Shown piece after piece: positions 55,101 to 64,000 of a stretch of DNA of 64,000 nt. The DNA comes from Mytilus galloprovincialis. Its lineage: Eukaryota > Mollusca > Bivalvia > Mytilida > Mytilidae. The number at the start of each line of letters is the position of its first letter. Positions within the stretch are counted from its first letter, which is position 1. Both the position numbers and the translations under genes were made by a program. The notes below the pieces were generated by a model. The model was given only the letters and a program-made list of their open reading frames with translations. It had not been told where the DNA came from and ran no database searches. The stretch is taken from positions 31,434,958 through 31,498,957 of the forward strand of contig NC_134842.1 of assembly GCF_965363235.1 (NCBI RefSeq), written 5' to 3'.

Positions 55101-58100
55101 TTTCGTAGTGCATTTTTCTTTTAGAACATAAATGAAAATCAAAACAATCCCACCTGCGCTTTCTCAATGAAATCTTTACAGTGTGTTGTCCTACTTTTGG
55201 GACAAATTATATCAAAATTATAGAAAACTTCATCGGCTCTAACTCAAAATATGGACAATTTTATGTTGAGGGCGTCTTGAAATCTTTTGACAGCTTCTGA
55301 AGTTTTTATTTTTAACCTTTTTCAGCTGGACCAAATCACTACTTTCCTTTAAAATTCTGGACCCAAATTTTTTTACAGTGTAATTTCCCCCCCCCCCCCC
55401 CCCCTTACTTGCAATTTGAGGCATTAAACATGGAGAAATAAATTTGGAAGGGGTATAAAAATTAATGGAAAGTAACCCACCGTCAACACTAGGGACTATA
55501 TTTGTGGAAAATAAAAATCAAGGGACGACAATTGTGGTCTCTGACTATATGTAAGCCAAAAAAGTGTCCCATGAAATTGTGTCTTCTTGAACTATATTTC
55601 ACAGTTCGTCTGTGAAATTTGGTTCACAGGGCATAATATCACATTTGTAAACTATAAAATAGTGTCTCCTTTAGTGAAAAATTGTCTCTAGTACTTGGAC
55701 ACAATTTCACAGGTCATTACTGTGAGATTTTGTACTTGCAATGGGACATCATTTCATGGGGGACACTATTTAATCCTACATATATCCTTATCAATTAGTG
55801 TCAAACAAATTAGGAGAGTAGGGTATTCTATCAGGTAATTACATTAGAGTTGTAAATCAGTCTTGATAATTGTATAACCTAATTAGTAAGTACATCAAAG
55901 TTCCGGTCAAGATCATTAAATAAGACCTCAATTCTGTGAACAAATCAATAAACTTGTTTCTCAATTTTTCAGTATCTTATATGCAACAATTTCAGTATCC
56001 CCCAAAATATTTAGTAGGGATTTAATAATCTACCAAAATAAAAAAAACAAAATTTGACACCCACAAAAATAACCCTCTATACGGTACGTTTCAAGATAAT
56101 ATGCATCCCGTTAACATGTTTAACCCCGCCACATTATTTATGTATGTGCCTGTCCCAAGTCAGGAGCCTGTAATTCAGTGGTCGTCGTTTGTTCATGTGT
56201 TACATATTTGTTTTTCGTTCATTTTTTTACATAAATAAGGCCGTTAGTTTTCTTGTTTGAATTGTTTTACATTGTCTTATCGGGGCCTTTTATAGCTCAC
56301 TATGCGGTATGAGCTTTGCTCATTGTTGAATGCCGTACGGTGACCTATAGTTGTTAAAATCTGTGTTATTTTGGTCTTTTGTGGATAGTTGTCTCATTGG
56401 CAATCATACCACATCTTCTTTTTTATATATACATGTATATGGGTCATTATCAAAACAACATGCAAAACCATGTTATTAGGTATGTTTAAGTCAAAAGACA
56501 TCAACATATATCAAAATGTATCAACATAACACTTTCATATGTTAGATATGAATGTTTTGTGATACACTATATACAGTTTACAGTGTGAAATGTTATAAAA
56601 ACATCTTTATTGTTTTCTTAAACCCCTTGACATAGCCAGAATCAACTGTTATTTTTTACTATAAATCCTTTCAGACCTGAAATAGGACTATTATTCATAT
56701 CATTTGTTTTTAGGATTTATCATTTTTTATTGCATCTTGATTTCCTTACAAACATTCTTTAATGATTTGGGAGGTGTGTGTTGGTTTTATAATAAAAAAT
56801 TTCACCAAAAGGAAAAGTCTCATTTTTAACGTCAATGGTGTAACCAAAAGACAAATTGGAAGGGTAAGAGTTATCTTTCTCAAGATTTCAGCAGTTGCAA
56901 TAGTTTCTCCCTTAGCAATGTTACCTGTGAGCATGTTATGCAAAAGAAAACAAACATTATTGTTGAAAATTTAGTGAAAAAATCTTAAAAGTAAGTAAAA
57001 GCTATATCATAAATGAAAATAGTGTCCATAGTGTACCCTCATAAAAATCATTTTTGAAAAAATTTCCTGAACTTTGAATTATGAAATATATTGATTATAG
57101 AAACATGCACCAGTAACAACATATAAATTAGGGGAATGGAGCACTTATTTCGTAACTAAATTTTAAAATACACCTTAAATCATTGGTGTAACTGTCAATG
57201 GTGAGACCATTTTGATAAAATAACACCATTGACCAGTTATAGTAACACCACTGAATATATCATAACAATCAGCATTGTTTGGGTTTCTTTCATGTTTAAC
57301 AAGCGAAACATCATATTATTTATGAAAAACAATACCTATTTAACAATGTTTTACCAATATCATGTATTACATATACAAAGTTTTCACAAACTGATGTATG
57401 CTGGTAACACCAATGACACTATTTAGTAACACTATTGACATTTTTAGTTATTGATATTATGTTATATAATTTGAGAATTTTTAGCCTAAGAACTATTTTT
57501 TCATATTTTTCTTTTGCTCGGTGTTCTTGGCTTTGTGTTCAGTACTTGATAAAGGTAAAATTTGAAATGTGATGTCAATGGTGAAACTGTTGTGTCATTG
57601 GAGTTACTGAAGGGTCAGTGGTGTTACTATATAAAAATGCGACATTTTTTAAATTTTTATTCATAAATAAAAGTGCTTTAGGTCCTATACAAAGGATTAG
57701 GTATATTATTATCATTTAATCTTATACATTTTACATATATTCAGTTTAAGTGTATTTTTTAGTATTTACAAGGGCCAAAATTGGGACAGCCAACTTATTT
57801 ACGACAATGTATTCTGAAATTTATGTTGGAATAGAATGCACAGCTATATGAATAATGTCAATAAGTCGTAATTTAAACATAAACAACAAACTGGAACAGT
57901 TGTTTGATGTTAAACAATAATATTTAGTACCTAAACGTATGTTTTAAATTGGAAACACCATTGACACGATTCTATCAAAGGATGACCTAAAATGGTTAAA
58001 ATTGAAGGAACTCTTCATTTTTCCCATTGCATATTTCTGAATATCGTTGCTACCATACTATAGAATAGAGGGAAACCTTTAAATGTTTTAAACAATGACA

Positions 58101-61100
58101 TCATTTTTAAAAATAATTTGCACTTTTTTTGATAATGACCCATATAAAGTAATAATTGGTAAGAAATCAATATTGAAGAGTAATTCGTCATAAAAAAAAA
58201 TACATATTTTTCTTACTCTTACAATGTATTATACAAGATGTATTCCTAATAATTTTAGCTTTTTACAATTAATTTATTTTTAAAAATATTAGGCAAAAAT
58301 AATACTTGTTAAAGAAAATAATTTAAAGCCATATCTTCTATAAAGGCTCATAATCTGTGTTGTTTCTGAACATAAAGCGCAAAATAATTGACATGGTAGC
58401 CTTGTAACATATATTTACTTTGATAAATGTAAATGTCATGAGATTGCTTTAAAGAAAACAACCTACCTCTAATGCAAATACTCTATCTGTTTGTGATCTT
58501 GATGAACAGGCATCTGCCACTATATGCACTTCATAATTTTTGTTAAGGAGATCAATCACTGTCTGTTGGACACATACATGGGTCTACAAAATATTAAGAA
58601 AAAAAAATAAGATAAAGTTGTGAGAATTTATAAGGCATAATACTGATAATTGAATATATGATGCCAAGTTGGAGTGAACAAAATTACTTAAAAACTTTTG
58701 AGGATGATAAATTAATTACCCCATCCCCCTAAATCTGCCACTATTATTCAAGTTTTAAAGGATAAATGAAAATTGGAATCATTCTTATAGTTTTATATGT
58801 ATGATCTACGAAGATGATATGTGATTTTTGCTGGGCCATAAGTCAGTGAAGATGCTTACATAGCTACCAGTTTTGCTATCTAGTCAGTTCAAAAAAGAGA
58901 ATCTATACAATTGTTTTCTCAATATTTATATAAACTTCAAATAAGTTACCAAAAATACAGTATAAAACAAGAATGTGACCATAGTACATGGATGCCTCCT
59001 CCCACTATTATTTTTTATATTCAGTGGACCATGAAATTGGGGTCAATACTCTAATGTGGCATAAAATAAGAAAGATCATGGTAGAGAGCTAGGGAACATG
59101 TGTACTAATTTTTAAGTTGATTGGATTTCAACTACCTTAATTGACCAAAAACTTTAACCTGAAGAGGGACAGGCATACAGGTGATTAAAAAAACAAACTG
59201 ACAAACAAAAGAACAGAAAAACAGGCCCATAGTTGGGACATAAAATCTGTCAAGTATCCCAATAAATAAGGAAATGTGTTCATAATCCTCAAACATTAAA
59301 AGAAAATATCAAATTTTCTCCCCTGTTTCTCTAGTACTGTGAATATTCAATACTTTTCTTTTTCTGGATTTTTAGAAAATAACTGACAATATTCATGATA
59401 GTATCAAGCTATATTATAAATATTACTCATTTTGACAAGGAATTTTGAAATTATAGGGGAAAAACACATAAACACATGATTTAGCTATGATTTAGCTATG
59501 ACAAATAAATTATATGCCTGCTAAAATTTAACATGCTACAACACAATAATACTTTTTGGTATAAATTCTTCAAAACAGTTTTTGAAAATAAATAATTTAA
59601 CAGTCACCTGTAATAATGAAAAATAACTTATAACATAAGCAACACGGTGGGTGCCACATGTGAAGCAGGATCTGCTTACCCTTCCGGAGCACCTGAGATC
59701 ACCCCTAGTTTTTGGTGGGGTTTGTGTTGCTTATTTTATAGTTTTCTATGTTGTGTCATGTATTCTACTGTTTGTCTGTTTGTCTTTTTCATTTTTAGCC
59801 AGGCGTTGTCAGTTTATTTTCGATTTATGAGTTTGACTGTCCCTCTGGTATCTTTCGTCCCTCTTTTATGAAGAAAGTTCATAGACTGTGATGAAAAGTA
59901 ACTTAGGAAAAGATTCAATAACAAGAATGTGTACAAAGTACACGGATGCCCCACTCGCACTATCCTTTTCCATGTTCCATGGACCGTGAAATTGGGTAAT
60001 TATCTAATTTGGCATTAAAATTAGAAAGATCATATCATAAGCAACAAGTGTACTAAGTTTCAAGTTGATTGGACTTCAGCTTCATCAAAAACTACCTTGA
60101 CCAAAAACTTTAACCTGAAACTCCCACTTTCATTTTCTATGTTCAGTGGACCGTGAAATTGGGGTCAAAAGTCTAATTTGGCTTAAAAATTAGAAAGATC
60201 ATCTCATAAGCAACAAGTGTACTAAGTTTCAAGTTGATTGGACTTCAGCTTCATCAAAAACTACCTTGACCAAAAACTTTAACCTGGACGGACGAACGGA
60301 ACCACAGACAGACGGACGGACGAACGGAGCCACAGACCAGAAAACATAATGCCCCTCTACTATCGTAGGTGGGGCATAAAAAGTTACCTCAATACCAAAC
60401 AGTACAATATGTTGAACATCGTTAGAACATAAGCTCTGTAGTTGTGTCTCTACCTCTGGTAAAACCATACTAAACTTGGTTTTGGGAAATGTTCCTGCAG
60501 CATGTGAAATATCTAATTCTGTTACAGTGTTTCCCAGTCCCTTTGGATACTGAAATGAACATCGTATTTACAATTAGCAATTTAAATTATTCTTGAATAA
60601 TAAGTTGCTTTATAATGTGTAATATTGTCTCTAACACTGATTAAAGCTTTTTTGATGAAATTCAAAATAAAAGCTTTAATCTAAATTTAAATAATGTTGT
60701 CCCCCTTTTGTTATTCGAAGAAACTGGATTATCTAAAGAGAACTAAAACCAGGGGGAAAACTGGGAGTAGTAAAGTACATACATATTTCACCAAATAACA
60801 AGAAAAACCTGTCAACTAACATGGCTTAGGCCAAATAAAATATATGTGTGGTTCCAGTAACCCTACCGTCCCTACATTTTCGGCTTAAAAATAGCCTACC
60901 CTAAAAATTTTATTGTCATTTTTCATTAAGCACTGTTAAAGTCAGAATTATGCTCCCTTAGACTCAATGTAAAAAAAAAAACATAAAATAAAAAAAATCC
61001 CTACCTACCTACCCTAACTTTTTTTCAGATGTAACTGGAACCACACATACTTTTTTATTTGGCCTTAGTACGAAAAAATTCAATATAAATCTACAGTATC

Positions 61101-61876
61101 TTTATCTGTAATAATAGAAAATTATGTTTCATTTACAACATGATTTGTGTAACTTTATCTTTTATTTTAATTTTCTTGTTCTCTTTTTTTTTATTACCAA
61201 GTTAAATCAAACTTTCGCTTTGTTCAAGTTTTATCACATAACATTATATAAATAGAGTATAGCTGAGAGGGTGACAGAGCAGATTGGTACCCTGAGAAAA
61301 CATTGTCAACCGCGGCGAAGCCAAGGTTCAAAATGCCTTTTTGAGGGGTACCAATCTGCTCTATCACCCCTCAGCTATGTGTTATTTAATTTATTATACT
61401 GAATGTCCTATCATTATTGTCTTTTACAGATTACTTTTATTTTAAAAGTATTTTCTAGGACATCACATACATTATGTACAATGTTATGGGACTATACGGG
61501 TATTAGACATGTTAGAAAAACAAAAAAAGTCAAGCAAGATGTTTTAATTTTTTTTTATTATTTTAACAGTCGAATAATAAAATCTAAGCCAAAACGTAGA
61601 ACTTAAACATTGTATTTAATTACTTGATGTAAATTCAGTTCATTAATTGTCCTTTGAATTATCGATTTTTGATTGGTCTGGACAGAGGGTAACATTCAAA
61701 AAAATTGTCACCTGCTCAGCCATGTGATAGAGTAAATTAACACCCTTGTATGAGCCAATCAAAATATATATGGCATTTTAACGTGAAGCATAATAAATTA
61801 TATTGTGTATTAATTATACATGTTATACCTGTTCAGTCACTATCAAAGGAATATTTAGGAGCTTTGAAGCTTGCAC
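51972..61876 (-). CDS. Isochorismatase-domain protein (ISOC1/2-like), 5' end outside window
   Basis: Exons 61876-61829 (16 codons), 60549-60388 (54), 58583-58467 (39) and 52115-51972 (47 plus stop) are all phase 0 with GT-AG borders. Together they give 156 residues matching human ISOC2 from its second third to the end: [28 protein letters not shown] (with the family's conserved Lys), [16 protein letters not shown] (with the Cys at the hydrolase nucleophile position), [34 protein letters not shown] and [11 protein letters not shown]. The missing part is about 45 residues including the conserved Asp of the 'DMQ' motif, which must lie beyond 64000. The family is cysteine-hydrolase-like; the substrate in animals is not established. 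Introns of 6.4, 1.8 and 1.3 kb are filled with repeats. The last residues (VKL) are not a classical peroxisomal signal. Confidence 0.92.
52903..53180. repeat. 155-bp tandem duplication
   Basis: Two nearly identical units starting CTTCATCAGCAACATTTTAT at 52903 and 53058. Each contains CCAATGAAGTTATTTACATA and GACATCATAGTCATGTCTGG. Differences are only a few bases, so the duplication is young. Confidence 0.9.
53190..54395. repeat. Bivalve tandem-unit repeat element in ISOC intron
   Basis: It begins with short palindromes (TTGCACAATATTGTGCAATT), then has four units of about 125 bp (TTGGACCAACTTGAAAACTG, GCATATCAAAGAACCC), then three units of about 150 bp (CCTAAACTGTTGGGACC, CTTCCTTTTGTGGTCATAAA). 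It ends with GGACGACGACGCAGGACGAC, 'ACGTGATAGCAATATACGAC' and TTTGCGGTCGTATAAAAA. I recognise the tail as an abundant bivalve repeat end. Confidence 0.75.
54697..54980. mobile_element. 284-bp MITE with TAA target duplication
   Basis: Inverted ends GGCAGCAACCATTTGATTTT, continuing through CTGGGGGGG and CTATGG, match over about 40 bases. TAA lies at both borders (54694-54696 and 54981-54983). The middle is T-rich on both sides of a short unique core. A 3-bp TAA duplication fits PIF/Harbinger-type MITEs. Confidence 0.85.
54984..56090. other. Gene-free intronic stretch
   Basis: Within the largest ISOC intron. It contains a run of about 20 C near 55387-55405. No gene or clear repeat structure was identified. 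Confidence 0.45.
56100..56430 (+). repeat. Dispersed repeat (TGCCAATGAGA family, A subtype, full length)
   Basis: CATGTTTAACCCCGCCACAT to TGGCAATCATACCACATCTT, including GGGGCCTTTTATAGCTCAC. It is the most complete free copy in the window (about 330 bp) and the reference for the copies inside the foldback arms. Confidence 0.75.
56438..58144. mobile_element. 1.7-kb element with TA target duplication and CACCATTGAC motifs
   Basis: Perfect inverted ends TATGGGTCATTATCAAAA at 56438 and 58144, with TA at both borders (56436-56437 and 58145-58146). The inside carries about ten scattered copies, in both orientations, of a 12-13-mer close to GTCAATGGTGTTAC (for example at 56831, 57181, 57226, 57402, 57572, 57602 and 57953). 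The copies are not in tandem. No transposase frame is recognisable. It inserted just past the end of the 56100-56430 repeat. Confidence 0.75.
58467..58583 (-). CDS. ISOC-like exon with nucleophile Cys
   Basis: Acceptor ATTTTGTAG, donor GAG|GTAGGT. It encodes [20 protein letters not shown] and [19 protein letters not shown]. The Cys of THVCV aligns with the catalytic Cys of isochorismatase-like hydrolases. Confidence 0.92.
58975..59250 (+). repeat. Bivalve tandem-unit repeat, diverged copy
   Basis: ACAAGAATGTGACCATAGTA, TTCAGTGGACCATGAAATTG, GAAAGATCATGGTAGAGAG and CCAAAAACTTTAACCTGAAG. Same family as 59925-60380. Confidence 0.65.
59640..59880 (+). repeat. Short dispersed repeat (CACATGTGAAGCAGGATCTG)
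   Basis: A block with 'GCTTACCCTTCCGGAGCACC' and GTTTTTGGTGGGGTTTGTGT, ending TCGTCCCTCTTTTATGAA. I recognise it as a common mussel interspersed repeat. The 74-codon frame in it is incidental. Confidence 0.5.
59925..60381 (+). repeat. Bivalve tandem-unit repeat ending at the ISOC splice donor
   Basis: Two units with CAAGTTGATTGGACTTCAGC and CCAAAAACTTTAACCTG, then a GGACGGACGAACGGA tract, AGAAAACATAATGCCCC and GTAGGTGGGGCATAAAAA. The terminal A-run ends seven bases from the ISOC exon 60549-60388. Confidence 0.75.
60388..60549 (-). CDS. ISOC-like exon with conserved Lys
   Basis: Acceptor TTCATTTCAG, donor GAG|GTAACT. It encodes [40 protein letters not shown] and HIVLFGIE. A repeat terminus (60381, read as TTTTTATGCCCC on this strand) begins only seven bases inside the intron, directly next to the donor site. 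Confidence 0.92.
60829..61064. mobile_element. 236-bp MITE with TTA target duplication
   Basis: Inverted ends GGCCAAATAAAA, then ATGTGTGGTTCCAGT on both sides. TTA lies at both borders (60826-60828 and 61065-61067). It is non-coding and lies in an ISOC intron. It fits PIF/Harbinger-type MITEs. Confidence 0.85.
61259..61378. repeat. 120-bp foldback repeat
   Basis: ATAGCTGAGAGGGTGACAGA and GCAGATTGGTACCC pair with GGGGTACCAATCTGC and ATCACCCCTCAGCTAT, leaving a loop of about 50 bases that includes CAACCGCGGCGAAGCC. No target duplication is evident. Confidence 0.8.
61829..61876 (-). CDS. ISOC-like small exon
   Basis: Acceptor TTATTTCAG, donor CAG|GTATAA; 48 bases, phase 0. It encodes [16 protein letters not shown], matching human VARLLEVPVMLTEQ and joining directly to YPKG of the next exon. 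Upstream exons were not found up to 64000. Confidence 0.88.
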
Positions 61877-61899
61877 CTGAAATAAATAGTAAAAAAAAG

Positions 61900-63230
61900 T
61901 TACAAGTTAGAATTTTTTAAAAAGACTAACACATTTAAAATGCACAAGTGCCTGTAACATATAATAGATGCATTTCTAATGGAGAATGTTGAATAGAACT
62001 CTTTTGTCAAAGTTTTATTCTGAAGAGCTGATTTTTACCAAAATGATTAAAATGAAGAGCTGTGCCATAAGCATGATATTGCTCCTGATAAACACCCATA
62101 TCTGTAACCATGGTAACTGGACAGTTTCAACAATTTTTCAACTAATAATTTGTCATATCAGACTGTTATAAAAAAACAAAAGGAAGCTGATTTCAATAGA
62201 CATAAACAAGTCACCAAAGTTTTATGATAAATGATAAAAGCCCTAAAACTACATGAAAATTCAACCTTTTTTAAGAATAAATTTTCAAATAATAATTAAC
62301 ATGATTAATAACTCTAAATCTTAAACCATAAACTCAGAATTTTTTTTAAATTGAAAAGAAACATATGTCAAGATTTATAAACAATTCACTACTGCAAAAA
62401 TCTGCCATGTTTTATGAATAAAAGCCATAAAACATGCACTTTTGGGACTCTTTTCTTTTGGGAAGGGGGTTGGGAAAGGGGGGGGGGCGACTTCAATTAA
62501 TAAGTTGTGCAAATTCTGTTACAGAAAACTAGAACTCTGAGTATTCTTGCAAACAAGGTAGGAATTTATTCGCCCATTTACAAACCAATCAAACCAGTAA
62601 ATTCTGGCAAGGTCCAACCTATGCTTATCATGCTTAAGCTTATGATTAGACTAGAAGAATATGCACATTGGTCAAGAACAACCTGAACATAAAACCTGTG
62701 AATCTCATTTAGTTGTATAGAATACAGTAGTTTGTCTGAAAAATTCCTAATATTCTTGGGAAAAGGGAAAGTTGAGTTGTGACTGATTTGTATAAAGTGG
62801 AATACTTTGCTACATCATTGATCATCACAGGTGCGCTTTATAGGTACCAGTCGCATTACCACTTTAATTTCTAGTGCATGGCAAAAAAAAAATGATGTGA
62901 AATAAAATTAATTAAAAATGAAATGAAATAAAATACAGTGTGTAAATTCAGAAATTATTCCTTACAAATTTTATAAAGATTGTGTGATCTTAAACTAAAA
63001 TGCCATTATAATTTTTGAGATATCGAGAAAATCCTGTTTGATTCCAATAAAAAAAGAAAAAATGCAAGTTAAAATTATTGCGATTATAACCCAATCACTT
63101 TGTTTCCAATAATAAAAACATTGCAATAATTTCGGAATTTTCAGTAGTCCCAAGTTAAAAAAAAAATCTGGACTCAATTTTTTCTGTTTCATTAAAAGTT
63201 TATGCTGAATTGAAACGTATATTTACATTA
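61900..63230. other. Gene-free intronic stretch upstream of the ISOC small exon
   Basis: Presumed 5' intron of the ISOC gene. I searched the minus strand for the missing N-terminal exon (a DMQ-like motif) and found none. A G-run lies near 62478-62488. Confidence 0.45.
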
Positions 63231-63289
63231 AAATAAATGGGGAATGTGTCAATGGGACACAGATGATGCCCTGCTTGCATATAAAGTTA

Positions 63290-63848
63290 TAAAGGGCCAA
63301 AATCTCATGAATTAAGAACTGTAAATTTGTACTTGATCTGAGTTTTGTAGAATAAATAAGCATTTTGTCAAAGTTTCATAACATTTGGTAAAGGCAAACT
63401 CAAGTTAGAGAATTAAACGGAAGCAAAAAATCTGCTATTTTTCCATTTGTAAAGGGGCATAACTTTAGAATAGTAAGAGTGACACCATCAAAATCATAAT
63501 CTGTGTTTCGTAGTAATAAACACTCTGGACATGCTGGATAAGTTTCATAACATTTGGTTGAAGCACATTAAAGTTTAGAGAATGGAAACTAAAAATTAGC
63601 AATTTTTCCATTTGTTAAGGGGCATAACTCTTGAATGGTAAAAGTGAAGCCACCAATTTCAAACTTGATCTGTGTTTTGTGGTAATAAGCATTCTGGATA
63701 AGTTTCATAAAATTTGGTTGACGTGGTTGAGGTAAACTAAATTTAGAGAACAGAAACTAATTTTGGGACAGATGTACATACACATAAAATGGAACAGTCC
63801 GACAAGGGTAAAACTTAATGCCCCTACCGCTATGGCAGGCATAAAAAT
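63290..63848 (+). repeat. Bivalve tandem-unit repeat with GGCATAAAAA end
   Basis: Three to four diverged units of about 170 bp: AAAGGGGCATAACTTTAGAA, CTGTGTTTCGTAGTAATAA, GGATAAGTTTCATAACATTT and TAGCAATTTTTCCATTTGT. It ends AATGCCCCTACCGCTATGGC followed by AGGCATAAAAA, the same style of end as at 60340-60380. Confidence 0.7.
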
Positions 63849-64000
63849 ATCTTGCATCTTTTTTTTGGATTTCAAACTAGGAAAGTGGACTGATATCAAG
63901 ATTACTGGAAGTGGTGAAACAGTGTGACCTACATTACCTAGTTACCATGGTTACATAGCAAACAGAATATAGAAAAAAATAGTTTTGACTACAGGGTTAT

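Noticed and set aside
56746-56974. Overlapping 65- and 70-codon frames with hydrophobic segments
   Set aside because: Both lie inside the TA-flanked element and neither shows protein-family features; the recurring GTCAATGGTG words explain part of the composition.
60229-60468. 79-codon minus-strand frame running from the ISOC exon into the intron
   Set aside because: Only its first part is real exon; after the donor at 60388 it is repeat sequence.

Overview
The window is a stretch of AT-rich animal nuclear DNA, very probably from a marine mussel (Mytilus or a close relative). Reasons: genes are split by GT-AG introns of 0.4 to 24 kb; there are no operons; and nearly all intergenic and intronic DNA is built from dispersed repeats that I recognise as typical of mussel and other bivalve genomes. 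These include the family with 'GCCATTTGATTAGGGAC', the 'TTGCCAATGAGACAAC' family, the 'GGCGGATCC' family, and tandem arrays ending in GACGACG-rich tails. The species call is inference; no database was searched.

Three host genes can be assembled exon by exon. (1) A cGAS-like receptor (cGLR) on the plus strand, 7019-12136, four exons, 509 codons. An N-terminal array of C2H2-like zinc fingers is fused to a complete Mab21/cGAS nucleotidyltransferase with all three predicted catalytic acids. (2) A nodulin-like major-facilitator transporter on the minus strand, three exons at 41732-41594, 17280-17074 and 16699-15702, whose first intron is 24.3 kb. (3) The 3' four exons of an isochorismatase-domain (ISOC1/2-like) gene on the minus strand, 61876 down to 51972; its start lies beyond the right edge.

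The rest is mobile and repetitive DNA. The most striking object is a 7.9-kb foldback element (17924-25808) inside the transporter's first intron. It has perfect 12-bp ends, a perfect 9-bp target duplication (ATTATTATA), arms made of three kinds of tandem array, and a 167-bp satellite meeting head to head in the middle. One arm carries a further 1.1-kb insertion. Between 28.8 and 31.6 kb a retrotransposon remnant is split by a 2.2-kb terminal-inverted-repeat element, itself split by a 0.95-kb Mutator-like element that keeps a piece of MULE transposase. A second reverse-transcriptase remnant (48.9-50.9 kb) is split by a 0.94-kb repeat element. Several other elements are delimited by their inverted ends (37.2-38.3, 45.2-46.9, 54.7, 56.4-58.1 and 60.8 kb).

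Layout: 1-7.0 kb repeats; 7.0-12.8 kb cGLR; 12.8-15.7 kb little; 15.7-41.8 kb transporter with its giant repeat-filled intron; 41.8-51.9 kb repeats and retro-remnants; 52.0-64 kb ISOC gene with repeat-filled introns. The three genes are not functionally linked as far as the sequence shows: one is an innate nucleic-acid or pathogen sensor candidate, one a membrane carrier, one a small hydrolase.
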